Of a stretch of DNA of 64,000 bases, positions 30,521 to 42,295 are shown in pieces. Location of the stretch: positions 8,794,001-8,858,000 of the forward strand of contig JAJKFL010000004.1 of NCBI GenBank assembly GCA_021186555.1, in the 5' to 3' direction. Each line of letters begins with the position of its first letter. The first letter of the stretch is position 1. Below the pieces are notes generated by a model. That model worked only from the letters and a program-made list of their open reading frames with translations, ran no database searches and had not been told where the DNA came from. This stretch comes from Reticulitermes speratus (taxonomy: Eukaryota > Arthropoda > Insecta > Blattodea > Rhinotermitidae). The position numbers and the translations under genes were made by a program.

Positions 30521-31258
30521 CCAGATTGCGTACGAAACCTTTTTTGTATGTCAACAGTTAACATCAGGGTACGGTGCGGAAATCTGAGGTTATATTCGGA
30601 AGATGTGATGATTCTATATCCCTTGTGGATAAAGGAAAGAAAGAAAAAAGAAAACGAGCAGACAGACATGGAAAGCAGTAAAGATTTGTATCCTAAACAG
30701 CTTTGTCAATCTTAGATTGTATGTAAAATTTGTTACAAAACCCGAAGTTTGTTTTGTCATTCTGCGATGACCACACCCTCAACTTGGCTCCTCGCCCTGG
30801 ACATTTAACCAGACATCTGGGTAACCACGTCGAACAGAGAAACTGATAGACTGTCAGCTAGTCAAGAAATTGCTCATCTGTTGTGGAACCCAAAGTTTCA
30901 TTGACGTCTTCACAAGCGGCTATTAAATTCCGAGTCTTTCTGGTAACTGTTCTTTATAGTCAGGAATTTTTTGTGCCTTCTGCGACCTTCCTGGAGGACC
31001 ACCTCCCTTCTACTGTCCGTAAATACCTTTTTATTGTATTCACAACCACCTTCTAATACAAGTGGATACGTGAAAGTACAATATAATAAACTACAGATTA
31101 TATATATTTCGTAGGATCACAGAACGTTGTGTCCGAACTTAATTACCTTCTTCTTTTACAAGTCGAAGATTTCACACTGCAAGCCCGTCTCAGTGGGCAG
31201 AGGTACAAAACTTCATCCGTCCACTTACTTTTGTTTCTTCCCACGCATCTTTACCCTT
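30521..31258. other. Mostly unassigned; L-A remnant at about 30850-30930
   Basis: CAGCTAGTCAAGAAATTGCT followed by GGAACCCAAAGTTTCATTGA is the diverged L-A LINE 3' end (minus). I recognise nothing else. Confidence 0.5.
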
Positions 31259-31261
31259 CAC

Positions 31262-31325
31262 GTTTGTATATATGGCTCGACAGCCCTATATGGGCCTGGG
31301 CCTCCTCTTTCCGAGGTTACGTGGT
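31262..31325 (-). mobile_element. SINE X 3' end fragment
   Basis: GGCTCGACAGCCCTATATGG and GGCCTGGGCCTCCTC on the plus strand are the complement of the X tail. The rest is missing. Confidence 0.65.
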
Positions 31326-31329
31326 CTGC

Positions 31330-32255
31330 GCATTTGTGGCAGTTCGGAGACCAGCCGACTGGCCGCGCTGTTCAACTCAATCCTGATGTGACCGCCAGAG
31401 CCATCTGGCAGGCAGTCAGGAGACTTGGGTGAGAAATGGCCTCTGAATTTTGCTTACGAAACATTTCTATTCATGCCCGTAAGGTTCTTTTACATGCCGT
31501 AAATCTTCACGTTTGTATAATTACGCTAATTTTGGTAGTCCATTATCATGTAACGTGGTCATATGTTTCTTCCCCATTAATTAGTCTTTACCTCTTCCAT
31601 ACTCTTAATTTGCTTACATCATCTACCCTGAAAATGGAGGCAGCATTGGTACCTATCTACCAAACTACAAACCGTCACATCTCATAACACAGTGAGCTTC
31701 AGAATCTAACAAATAAATATATTTCTGGAGAAGAAATGTGCTGACGAGTTTACATGACCTTCCGATTTTGCGGGCATTTTATCAGCGTACAGGATTACGG
31801 AGATGTTCGCGTTCCGCGCCTTATTTCGTATTTCTCTTAACCATTCTCTGCACGAAATGTTACGTTTTGCTTGTGTCATGAAAACAGGGACGAGAAAGCA
31901 ATGGAATTACTTTTCCAACCCTCATATGTTATACGGGTTCGTAAGCCAATCTGTGTTTACTTTTCTGCTTCAACAGGGCAGAAAGCAAATAATCTTCGAA
32001 GCCTTCTCAATCAGTCTCTCTACTTCACCGATGTTTCTTAGTGTGGAATGACGAATTATATATGTAACACGTTCTAACAAATTCCCATTACATTTCTCTT
32101 ACAACCTCTCTATCCTGTATTCATTATTTTATTATCACTTCCACGTATCCTCGTGAATATCTTCATAAACAACTCGCAAAGTGTGTTACGACTTCATATG
32201 TTTGTCATGTCTGTATAGGGTATACACATAATTTAATTTCCTACCATTAACAGTA
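31330..32255. other. Unassigned; hammerhead-like dispersed repeat at about 31625-31685
   Basis: CCTGAAAATGGAGGCAGCAT followed by ACCAAACTACAAACCGTCAC is the diverged dispersed repeat also seen at 7449, 36826 and 46022. No gene is recognised. Confidence 0.4.
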
Positions 32256-32279
32256 CTAATGTAGCCTTCGATCAACACG

Positions 32280-32681
32280 AGCAACACGACACAAAAACTA
32301 ATACAAAACCACAACAAAAAACAAGACGTTTACACCAACAGCGGAATATACAGCCTCAAATGTAACACATGCAACAAAGAATATGTAGGCCAGACAGGAA
32401 GAAACATGAAACAACGCTACACCGAACATCAACGCTACATAAAAAACAACGACCCAAAGTCAGCATACGCACTTCACATACTAGACAACAAACACGAATA
32501 CGGCACAATAGACACAATCATGACACCTCTCCATATCTGCAGAAAAGGAAGAAACATGAACAGCCTTGAGAACTTCTATATACAAAAACTCCAACAAGAA
32601 GGTACGCTTATATCGGAACAAAACGCAGGTGAAGAAAACCCTCTCTACAGACTTGCGCTCCCTCCACACCCTAAAAAATGA
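32280..32681 (+). CDS. GIY-YIG endonuclease domain (C-terminus of a PLE protein), partial
   Basis: The frame ending at TGA 32679-32681 reads LIQNHNKKQDVYTNSGIYSL, then KCNTCNKEYVGQTGRNMKQR, YTEHQRYI, then SAYALHILDNKHEYG and MNSLENFYIQKLQQ, ending LPPHPKK. The GIY and YVG motifs, the Arg in GQTGR, and the TEH and LENFYIQ blocks match PLE-type GIY-YIG nucleases, with the CNTC cysteine pair typical of the family. The domain would nick target DNA in retrotransposition. It is open from at least 32280, but its RT part is missing, so the piece is not autonomous. Alternative frames here (32369-32569, 32481-32729) are shadows. Confidence 0.88.
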   Translation, partial: SNTTQKLIQNHNKKQDVYTNSGIYSLKCNTCNKEYVGQTGRNMKQRYTEHQRYIKNNDPKSAYALHILDNKHEYGTIDTIMTPLHICRKGRNMNSLENFYIQKLQQEGTLISEQNAGEENPLYRLALPPHPKK

Positions 32682-33065
32682 GAACTCCAAGTCTATCGAA
32701 CAATCCACATACAAAACAAAGAATAACAATCAAGACAACTGATAGAAAACTAATTGGATACCGACTATACGCCAAAAAAACCAAAAACGATTTGCCATCC
32801 ATCCTCCAGATACGAAAGCAGGCAATACATTCTAACAACCAAGACACCCACACACCATCTAGAAAGCAGTGACAAAATGGCCGCCAGCGCCATACGCAGC
32901 TACAACATCGCCACAACTGTATTAACACCTCACCACAACCACAGTGAATCATATAATGGAAAAACTATAACAACCAACAACAACCCAGTGCAATCCGGAG
33001 TAACTACAAAAAGTGCAAAGTGCCTGAACTGAAGTGACAAAAAGTGAAGCAACTCCACGACCGTA

Positions 33066-33108
33066 ACCCCTGATGATGGTCCACCCGGGACCGAAACACG
33101 TGTAGGGT
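33066..33108 (+). ncRNA. Hammerhead ribozyme motif (PLE 3' region)
   Basis: Stem I ACCC (33066-33069) pairs with GGGT (33105-33108). The core is CTGATGA (33070-33076), extra T, stem II GGTCC/GGACC with a CC-rich loop, GAAA (33093-33096), CACGT and GTA at the predicted cleavage site (33102-33104). The ACACGTGT block is perfectly self-complementary. This copy lies directly downstream of a GIY-YIG coding end, tying the motif to a PLE. Confidence 0.8.
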
Positions 33109-33175
33109 CAGTGACATAAGTGTATTAATAAAACTTAGTGCAACAATTGTTGGTCTTAATATTAATTAACGTCTC

Positions 33176-33305
33176 AACAGGAATTTCGTTCTAGAGAAAC
33201 TACTAATCACTTAAGAGAGTCAAGGAATGCCTCGCCTTTTATGGAACTTAAATATTCAATTTCGTATTCACAAAAGCCAGCCACCGAACGTTCACGTTCA
33301 CATAA
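33176..33305. other. Unassigned spacer
   Basis: Nothing recognised. Confidence 0.4.
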
Positions 33306-33309
33306 GCAA

Positions 33310-33420
33310 CACTTTTGCCTTGTGTAAGGGACGTCACGGGTTCAAATCTCGGCCCGGCTACCAGCTGCCCTGAGAATTTTCATGGATTTCGTTAGTCATT
33401 CGTGCCATATACCGGGTGAG
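33310..33420 (+). mobile_element. tRNA-like SINE fragment
   Basis: CACGGGTTCAAATCTCGGCC resembles a B box and is followed by a non-tRNA body (GAATTTTCATGGATTTCG). It is a single copy in this window, so the family assignment is uncertain. Confidence 0.4.
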
Positions 33421-34935
33421 TATAGCACGACTAATTCCAAAAAGTCCCCAACTTCAGGCGCAGGTAACGTTAGCGATCCTAGGCTGATGTTACACGTCGA
33501 GAGAGTGCGCGTAGTCATTTGCTCGTAGATCAGTGTGTTTCTCCAGTCAGAGCGGTGGAGGTTGCAGTATTTATCTGCTTACGTAGCAGCTGCAATAATG
33601 TGACTGAGGTAGGAGGGCCGTAAGGTTTGTGAAATTTGCACTGAAGGTTGTCATACAAAGGGACGGGGACTTTGTGGATGTAATCCTTCTATACCTTCAG
33701 TTAGGTCACAACCGCTTCCTTCCACATTCCTTCCACTTCATTACTGACTATAATCGTAATGCTGTTGTAGCCAGAGTTACTGACGGTGTCATTAAATAAG
33801 CTATAAATAAAATATACATATTTATAGCATTCTGAAAATTGCATGTCACATTTGGGGATCATTTCCTTCATTGACTTTCCATCGTTTCATGTTGAAAATA
33901 ATTTAAAAATTATAACAAAGCACCACGTTTCGGGGACAGGATAAGTCTCCATCCTCGGGCTCCAAATGGATAAGGCTTACCCAGTTGGTCCGAATGGGCA
34001 AAGTTACTCTCAGCCTTAGGGCTCGGAGATGAGAGTTGCTTTGCCTGAGGGCCCAGTCGGGTAGGTTTTGAGCGTGTTTTTATAACCTGAAAACTGTGAC
34101 CGATCGTATACTTCGTAACGTAATTTCTTAAGAATTTTTAGCCCCTTATTTTTTTAACACGACGCAATAGACGCATCCCATAAATTATATGGTTCCAAAA
34201 TATATTTTCCTTGAATCAGTCTTATCAGAACTTGACCGAAGTGTGTCAGAAAGTTTCAGCGTGGAGTGTGGGACAACTTATGAATCTGTTTGCGGTGAAG
34301 ACAGATTCACAAAACCATCAGCCAGGAATATTGAACTTGTAACAGCTGTATCAGCCTCCGCTGTAACACAAAGCACAAGACTGGAACAAGTGCCAAGGGC
34401 TAGGAACGAGTTAGGTCAAGTCTTGCAGCTGGTGTGATTTGGTGTTTATCTCTTTCTGTAAGGACCTTATACGAGAGAGTCCATAAGCAATGGAACAATC
34501 TGTATACATAAAACCTGAGAACGAATTGTCTTCTGGACTTTGTCCATCGTCCGGATAAAATATTAAAATATAATATAAAAAATCACGACGTTTCGGAAGC
34601 TGGTTCGTCTTCCGTCTTCAGGTGATGGGAAGGGGATGATTGAGAGTTTTTGCTAACTGAATCTTTAGACGTTCTAATTTCCTAAAAGAAATAAAACCTT
34701 AGAGTTAAAAATCCTGCTCTCACTTTCTCTTCACGTGTAATGGGTTATTTTTCTGGTTATAGATACGTATGCCAGGTTTTTCAAAGTTCCTTACGTGAGT
34801 ATTCAGTGAAAATATGGTTTTATGATGTCCCTTAAGGGCTGTGTACTGACGGATCAGAGGAAGGGTTATTTATGGTAACCGTAACGACAAATGGACAATG
34901 TCAAATCTTCTCGCTGATTTCACCGGGCTTGGTCT
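33421..34935. other. Unassigned; two degenerate hammerhead-like motifs
   Basis: On the minus strand at about 33925-33965 (CCGAGGA...CCCCGAAACGTGG) and 34586-34622 (CTGAAGA, GGAAG/CTTCC, GAAACGTCG), PLE-like motifs survive without clear stem I. An 82-codon frame at 34189-34437 has no known domain. No gene is recognised. Confidence 0.45.
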
Positions 34936-34939
34936 TCTT

Positions 34940-35205
34940 AATTTAAAGTTTTCCATTCCGTGCATCGGTCCGGGGATCGAATCCCTGTGGGGGCGAGATT
35001 TTTCGCAGCCGTCCAGACCGGCCCTGGGGCCCACCCAGCCTCCTATACAATGGGTACCGGGTCTCTTTCCCGGGGGTAAAGCGGCCGGGGCGTGGAGTTG
35101 ACCACCCACTCCCATCTAGTGCCGAGGTTAAAGGAAGAGTAGAACTATACCTCTACTCCCCCTCTGGGCCTTCATGGCCTGTTATAGGGAGAACGTTACA
35201 TTTTA
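34940..35205 (+). mobile_element. SINE family V, near full-length
   Basis: The head contains CATCGGTCCGGGGATCGAAT (B-box-like). The body contains CCAGACCGGCCCTGGGGCCC, TTTCCCGGGGGTAAAGCGGC, CATCTAGTGCCGAGGTTAAA and GAACTATACCTCTACTCCCC, and the end is CTTCATGGCCTGTTATAGGG. Minus frame 34870-35115 is SINE-derived. Confidence 0.85.
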
Positions 35206-35279
35206 CCATTCCGTGCATACATAAAGGGCACATTTTACCTTTCATACATAATTAACAACAACGGAGCCTACTAGAAACT

Positions 35280-35715
35280 GTGGAAACTTGTAAATAATAG
35301 CTTATCACTGGCAATTGGTTTTAAACCTAGCATATTTTGCTCCATGAAGATGGTACACTTGTACCGAAACATATCAGAGCTATCTAACTCCATGGAGCAG
35401 AGTCCTTCTTGAGAACCTAACAGGTCGTCAGCTAGTCAAGAAATTCCCCGCGTTTTATGGAACCCGAAGGTTCATTACCGCACTCACAAGAGCCCACCAC
35501 CTGTCCCTATCCTGAGCCATATCAATCCAGTCCATGCCCCCCATCCCACTTCTTGAAGATCCATTTTAATATTATCCTCCCATCTACGCCTGGGTCTTCC
35601 AAGTGGTCTCCTTCCCTCAGGTGTCCCCACCAAAATCCTGTACATATCGGAGCTACATCTGTAATGTTTATATGTATTTAACAATATGTGTTCGGTTGGT
35701 ACAATAAATTGAATA
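35280..35715 (+). mobile_element. PLE remnant interrupted by a LINE fragment
   Basis: The left part holds a hammerhead-like hairpin at 35343-35378 (ATGAAGA, GGTACA/TGTACC, GAAACATATC; C3 changed to A). The right part, 35657-35713, ends GGTTGGTACAATAAATTGAA like the fold-back at 11.9 kb. Between them is the L-A fragment with a ~15-bp imperfect duplication. Confidence 0.6.
35385..35641 (-). mobile_element. LINE family L-A 3' end, inserted in a PLE remnant
   Basis: The minus strand encodes [20 protein letters not shown] followed by [14 protein letters not shown]. The imperfect repeat ACATATCAGAGCTAT / ACATATCGGAGCTAC at 35369-35383 and 35642-35656 is a plausible target duplication. The 3' end is complementary to CTCCATGGAGCAGAGTCC. 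Confidence 0.75.
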
Positions 35716-36470
35716 GATCGGTCTTCTTAATTTAACAGCATGCTTGGTGTAAGTCGGTTTATATCACTGAGGCCTCTCGTCTGTTGCCACAAACAATGAA
35801 GACCAGCATTCAAAAACATATACATACTTAAGTGGTTGTTTTTACATTTTTTTGTATCTTTCAGTATGTTATTTAATGACGCTGTTCAACTGAGCTTTTT
35901 GACGAATGTATGTACCGTAAGTTCTTTTATTCTTTGCTGTGTTGTCCCTTTCGTCATTTCCAGTTTATTTCTTCTTTCCACTTTCTTTTTTGAATATTCC
36001 TTTTGCCTTTATTTTCTTTATTTTCACCAGTTATGTCTTGGTTATTTATTTATTATTGCGCTCCTCATTTCTTTACTATTTTATTTCATAATTTCTTTCT
36101 CACTTCTTTCTTTCCTTTTCTTCTGTTCTGATTATGTTGGGTATAATGGTAAACTATTATAAAGTAAATGATCTTCATCTGTTTCAAGGTGCTGTTAGGA
36201 AATTCACTTGTAAACATCCTGTATAACTGCTAAATCATAATCAGGACAGCGGTTGATGTGTGTTTGTTCCGAATCTTGCACAGTGCAGCCCTAATGAACA
36301 GGCCTGTCATATTAACATATCAACTGAGCTCACTTGCTGTATGGTACTGTTTTAACACAGGGTCTTTTTACTCTGAGGGAAGACCGGGAAGACTCTGGCT
36401 TCCGGTACGAGTAATTTTATTGTTTAATTAGTTAACTGGTCCGGTATGTATTCATTCTGTCAGTTATATT
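35716..36470. other. Unassigned, pyrimidine-rich
   Basis: The 108-codon hydrophobic frame at 35836-36162 lies in T/C-rich low-complexity DNA and is not supported as a membrane protein gene. Confidence 0.45.
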
Positions 36471-36484
36471 ACTGTTATAACTTA

Positions 36485-36725
36485 CTAAATAACTCTGTGG
36501 AGCAGAATCCTTCTTGAGAAGCTAATAGTTTCTCAGCTAGTCAAGAAAGTACCCGCTTTTTTACGAAACTCGTAGGTTCATTGCCGTTTTCACAACAGCC
36601 CGTCACCAGTGCTTCTTCTGAGTCAGATGAATCCATCCCATAATCTCATCACCAATTTCTTTTAAGGTCCATTTTAATATTATTTTTTTATCGGCGCCTA
36701 AGTGATACCGTATTTCAGTTACATA
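36485..36725 (-). mobile_element. LINE family L-A 3' fragment, diverged
   Basis: GGAGCAGAATCCTTCTTGAG and CAGCTAGTCAAGAAAGTACC, then GGTCCATTTTAATATTATT, match the 35390 copy. The frame is destroyed. Confidence 0.7.
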
Positions 36726-37805
36726 TATCACATTCTCATATACGAGACCTGCCGTTCTTACAATTGTTAATACTGAGATTATTCTTCGGGGTTATGTGAT
36801 CATCGGTGTGCAGCTACTATCCTGAATGTGGAGGCAGCAGGTTCCTTCGAAGCCTGTCGGTACCTATATACAAACATACACGTTCTGATATCCCGGAACA
36901 CCGAGTTGGTAGTAATGTACCACTTGCGTTAGGTTTGAAAACTCTACGATTGTTTATAAAAGACTGTCATCTCTAACCCCATGGTTGTGTATTGTTAACG
37001 CCCCAGCGTCGTACATAAACTGAGACGTTATATCAAAGTTCGACTCAGATTAATGATGATGTCTCGTAGGCGTAGAGCTGTTGATGGTTCTGTTCCTGTC
37101 CTTCGAGCTGACACATGATTTATGCTTCCGATGTTTTTCTAAGAATGTAGATTCCCACATAAGCCACTTTTTCATAAATGCAACATAATGTTATGAAAAC
37201 TGACCTGGAGTGCTGTTTTTATGTAAATATGCAAATACTGGAAGGGAATCAAATCAAATTCATAATCGTGCTGTATCTCTGTAAATAACGCTATGGCTGT
37301 TCGAAGCGAAATGACTTTTCAGTTGATAAAATTTACCGTATATCTTAATACTAATTCACGATAACATAAAATGCATATTTGTTCAAAAATTTCCTGCGTA
37401 ACATAAATATCGCAGAACCTTATCTCACTTCAGAATTTCGCGCGGCCGCCATGTTGGTGTTGTTTATGGCTTGGTGCCCAGTCGTAGGCTCGTTGTAACA
37501 CGTTTTACGCACGCAGTTTAGACACGCAGTGTTAATTAAATATTTGAAGTCCACTTCTGTTTTAAATTGTGACAAAACATTCACATTGTAATTACACAGA
37601 TCTTATTTCCATATGTAATTATCCTGCTTTTCAATGTATGTGGTCAAGCCATTTACTACAGTTTCTCGACCCTGCTAGAGTAGAAGGTTTTCATTTGGGC
37701 CTTAAGCTATTCTTGTGCACACAACTGCTGTCCCATGCCTGTGGCCGATTCTTCGGTCTTTATAATAACGCAGGTACAGTGTATGTGATCCTTAATCGTT
37801 CCTTC
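36726..37805. other. Unassigned; dispersed repeat at about 36822-36950
   Basis: CTGAATGTGGAGGCAGCAGG and TTCCTTCGAAGCCTGTCGGT form the diverged hammerhead-like repeat. CpG-containing GCGCGGCCGCCATGTTGG at 37440-37457 is a short GC-rich block. No gene is recognised. Confidence 0.4.
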
Positions 37806-37811
37806 ACTCCG

Positions 37812-38375
37812 TAACCTGTCTTACGACAGTTCCGTAGCGTCTTCTAAAGCGAGTTCCCCACAGGGTGCGATCTAGTGCTTCCTCTTTCAATTTCCAGTAT
37901 TCTCCCGTTCCCTTATAATCATCCAGTAGCTGCTTACGTCTTCTGCTTCGTCTTCCCCGTCACTTCTATTCTTCCTCCTATCTTTCCTTCAATAACGTGT
38001 TTTAGAAAGTTTTTTTTAGAAGGGCTCCGCAGCAGATGCTACGGACGCACCGCAGCCTTAAGGCTTATTGTGAAACCCTGTGATGAAGATGAAGAGAAAA
38101 ATTATTAGTTTTTTTTTTTTTTTCCAAGTAATGGGGCACCGGTGGAATGAAATTGACATTGAATTGAAATTGAATTGTCCACCACAAATCCCACATAGAC
38201 TGACCCGGGATCGAACCCGGGTCACCGCTGTGGAAGGCAGTTCCTACACAAGATGTCACCAATGCAGTTAGCCTTTCTTCTTTTCATTGTATGTAGGATA
38301 TTTCTGTCTTCCTTGACTCTATGTAATACTTCTTCATTTCTCACACGATCGGTCCAACTGATCTTATCCTACAGC
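37812..38375 (-). mobile_element. LINE family L-B 3' end split by a SINE Z
   Basis: Minus-strand L-B sequence occupies 37812-38009 (CTGTCGTAAGACAGG end; CAG rather than TAG at the position where two other copies stop) and resumes at about 38241-38375 (the ISWTDRVRNEEV region). The gap is a SINE Z. Confidence 0.8.
38010..38240 (-). mobile_element. SINE family Z inserted in LINE L-B
   Basis: From AAGGGCTCCGCAGCAGATGC to the B-box complement CCCGGGATCGAACCCGGGT and a short head remnant. The A-box part of the head is truncated. An internal T16 run lies at 38109-38124. Confidence 0.85.
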
Positions 38376-39615
38376 CACTAATTTCTTCTGTATAATAACA
38401 CTGAAAATATATATAGGCGATTGTAGTGTACTATTATCTAAGAGGTAAGAGGCACGGTAGTGAAAACTGTGTTATGTGAGCAGGGTTTGGTGACTTAAAA
38501 GTTGAACGTTTCCAGTTGTTCAGTCAGGACACCGTTAGCAGCCCAGCATATATCATATCTGTATTCAAGTGCAGTGTACACATTTGTAAGCCGATCAGTC
38601 TTCCGGTATAAAAGCATAGCTGGCGCTCAGATAACGTATTGCTTATCTTTATGTAAGCCGCACATAAATTCTCATCCGTGATCCCTGCGTTGACATAGCC
38701 GTTACAGAGAGGAACGTAAATCTCAGCAGCCACGTGCACAAATTTTGACGTTCCAAGGCCAGAGGAAGTTGCGACTTTTTTTTGGAGCGTCTTAAAATTA
38801 GAGCGACTAATCACACGGTGCTTTTATTACATTCGCAGTGATACGTTACTGCAGTTACCGTGTGGGGGCAGCACCTTATTACGACGCAACAATGGCGGGC
38901 GATATTAGGAACATGGACGGCTACATGCTGCACACTTAAACTCTTGTAACATGTAAGGCAGTAGTAAGGTACAGTACCTCGTAGATTTAATTAAATAAAT
39001 CACACTGCTACAGTACAATACACTGCATCTATTTCATTTTGATATTACGGCTGCTGTATATTATTTTCGGCGAGTTTCCAGAAGTGAATGAACGCTGAAT
39101 AAAGTTGCATGTTGCAGCCTCATAATGCAGTAAAGTGAACTGCGTTTTCCTTGGACAAGTGCAGTCGACACTTGGCGTGTTCCCCAGTTCGAATACCTGT
39201 CAAATAAACCTGTCATGGAAACAATAAGAAAATTCACGTGGCTTATTTTACAATGTTAATTATTTGCTCATTTGTCAAATACACCAGTCGTCGAAATGAC
39301 ACTTTACAGAAGATTTCTAACACTTCTGGCTCTCTTGTGTTGAACGTAACGGCAAACGCTTAATAGCTTTACAATCACTTTTTTGCACTGAATTTGTTAA
39401 AATGCTTGAGTACAGTTATGAAGAAGATTACAGGTAAACGCTAAAAAAGGAAACAATAAAATACACAAATAGAACCAGAAAAGAAGAAAGGGCATGTACA
39501 GATATCAAACAAAATAAAGACCAAAACAAAATTAAATATAAAATACGAATTTTTACTAAATCTACCAGTAGGACAATCTTGAACTGAAGAAAGTCAATAG
39601 TCTGTAATAGTCGTA
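38376..39615. other. Unassigned DNA
   Basis: A 96-codon minus frame at 38524-38814 has no family I recognise. No other element. Confidence 0.4.
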
Positions 39616-39618
39616 CTA

Positions 39619-39620
39619 GG

Positions 39621-39672
<52 letters not shown>
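39619..39672. repeat. (AAT)n microsatellite, about 18 units
   Basis: A perfect trinucleotide run. It explains the poly-Ile minus frame 39594-39797. Confidence 0.97.
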
Positions 39673-39673
<1 letters not shown>

Positions 39674-42290
39674 GGAGGGGTAACCAACTCCTTGGAACGG
39701 AATGTTCCTTAAGAACTTTAAAACTGAAAAACATCACGAAAATCTCAGTCGATACAGTCGAGAATCGAAGCCGGTTCTTCCTAAATACAAGGCACAAGCC
39801 TTAACACTCGATACTTGGATAGATAAGTGTGTTTCAGTTTTCTGTATACGTTTGTTGGAAACATTTTGCGTGCTGATAGATACAGAAATTCCCTTCTAGA
39901 TACAGGGTGTTTGCATACAGGGTGTCACTTTTAAGTACAGAGTGTCCCCTTTATGGTGTCGTGAGCACGGCAGCGTTGTATAGAAAGCTCCGTGACAGCT
40001 GCCATGCTCAGAGACGCGATAAAAGGGAAAAACCGGTACTTGGCTACTGATGCTCGATACTGGCACAGAAGCATGTGTCTGTTCATTTAAAATGCTCTTT
40101 AAAGTAGGTCTATCTGAAGAGCACCAAAGTATTCGACAATTTTTCGTCACATCCTCCAGTACCAAATATCATGAAATACGTTCAGCGCTTTTCGGTTTGA
40201 CGCATGCGTTAAGGGACGGACGGACAGCGGGCTAATAATACGAGCTGTGCACGCACATGAATGCGCTTTAAAATGCGTAGTGTGTTTATTATATTTTGCT
40301 TGTTCAAGTTAAACCCGTACTTGGGATTGTTCTCAGCGAAGTTGTTAGAAGTAATCTCCATAGGTATTTACGAAGGCTTGCCATTGACATAGTAGCTGAC
40401 AGATCCCCACCACACGGCTAGTTGACAACCCTCGGCAAAAACAGACTGAATGACGTATAGTTAGTCCGGGCCACGAACGGGTTTCATTTGAATAACCACA
40501 TGCATAAACGCAATCTTCAGTAGTATGTAATTCTTTGTCTTTCTTACATCCACGTTTCTGAAAGTACAATTCTTGTGGAATGTCGATTTATAAATAGTTA
40601 CCGACGTTTCGGAGGAGCATAGCGCCTTTATATTCAGGGCCAGGCACTGTAATGACTGGTCGAAACGGCGTAACATCCCAGAAGACCTGAACCTTTAATG
40701 TATGTCTCATTCCCGAAACGTGTTGGAAGCTCCCAAACATTCTTCAGTGAGCATTTTTTTTTATTATGTTTGCCAGCAAATGGGTAATCACATTTATAGG
40801 GTTTAAATACTGTTGCGTGGGTTGAGGATGGGTTCAACCGGCCAACATCCTCGTCTTTATTATTTGCACTGAAGTTAGGTTCCTGTTTTATCACACCCCA
40901 GAGGGCTTTTAATTACAGGACAAAGTCTGATGAGGAAATGTCGTCTGTGAGATGCGGCCAAACACGAGTGGCCACAGATAACAGGACGCCACGTTCATAT
41001 ACAGTTTCCAAACTTCGCAGTGTTTGTAGCTTTATGTTGTAAGATCTGATATTTGTCACCTCGGTTCACTGGTTCCACAAATGTCTTTGACAGGCGTATT
41101 TTTCGGAGCGTTAAATTCTTCAGTTTCGCCGGAATGATCAATATGACGGAGTTGTGTATTTTGTGTGGTGGCTGGCTGTTTATAAATGTGTTTTATGGTT
41201 TATTCGAGAAGGTTATAAGTAGGTTTCACTCGAATGATAGATTAAATTCGAGTGGATGGGGAGGGAAGCTGGCGGTCGTGTTTCACTCCGAGGCAATATC
41301 AACGGATTTTGTTGGAGGGTGTGAGAAAAACCTTGACGAACCCCAGTTGCTGTAACCGGACCCCTGTCCCATATTTAACCCCTTCACTTCCCACTTACGA
41401 AACATCAATGCTATATACTGACATACATGTTCGGTAGCTGACTGTTGTTAACGCGGCGATGAACCTTTGAGTATAGTGGCGGGGAATCTCTGGTCTGTCG
41501 TGAGTGATTCATAGTTTCTGAGGAAGCAAATTAGTTTTTTGGTCCATAAACCTTGGTGAACATTTCAGCCTGAAAAATTGTACTTAATAATTAGAAATGA
41601 TGGCTTCTAAGCGCAAACATTCAAATTATAAATATTTATTTTAGAACTGAAATGTAGGAGACGTTAACACGCGTGAAATATTTAGGATACGACTTATCTA
41701 ACGCAATAGACTATTGTTTAAATAGCACAATGCGTCACATTAAGGAAATTTGTGGGATAATAAATAGGATATTTAGAAGGAAAAGCCGTGGCAGTCTGCA
41801 TACTTTTATATGGCAGCGAATCTTGGACTAAGAAGCATATAAACGCTAGCAAAGCAGAAGCAGCGAAAATTAGCATCTTAATGGGTATCGAATAATCCTC
41901 CTAAAAAAAACTTAAAGTAAGTTTTATACGAATAGAAGTAATAAACTGAATAAGTATTAGTTTATTATAGAAGAAGGTTAATCACCTCAGCAGGATGCAA
42001 AATGACGGACCTCCAAAGCTTGCGTCTGAACACAATCCAAAGGGACATAAAGATGGCAGCACAGTCGGAACAGGCATGAGCCTATGCCGTGAAGAAAGAA
42101 GAAAATAGTGAAGGAAAGAAAGAGAAAGGAGAAGAAAGAAAACGTTCAAGAAGTACTCTGTTTCGATAGATGATCAGTTATTTATGAAAGACACATCGAC
42201 ACAAATACTTAGTTCCTCATTTTATCAAAGACGTCTTTAGTAAAGGGCACAGTACACAAAGTGTCAGGGGCACAACAGCTGTACTTTTTT
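39673..42290. other. Unassigned; degenerate hammerhead-like motif at about 40598-40642
   Basis: At 40598-40642 (minus) CTGAATA...CTCCGAAACGTCGG matches the motif in the palindromes at 49.8 and 51.0 kb. Frames at 40634-40894 (86 codons) and 41053-41355 (100 codons) have no recognised domain. No gene is supported. Confidence 0.4.
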
Positions 42291-42295
42291 TGTGA

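Larger units (their letters stand above)
32260..33175 (+). mobile_element. Penelope-like element, 5'-truncated, with pseudo-LTR
   Basis: This is the 3' part of a PLE: GIY-YIG domain coding end (to 32681), an A-rich 3' region and a pseudo-LTR with a hammerhead motif, ending AATAAAACTTAGTGCAAC about 33150. The reverse transcriptase is lost by 5' truncation. PLEs are a known class of retroelements that combine a telomerase-related RT with GIY-YIG endonuclease. Confidence 0.85.

Noticed and set aside
35836-36162. Hydrophobic 108-residue frame, possible membrane protein
   Set aside because: It lies in T/C-rich low-complexity DNA, which yields Phe/Leu/Ser frames by composition.
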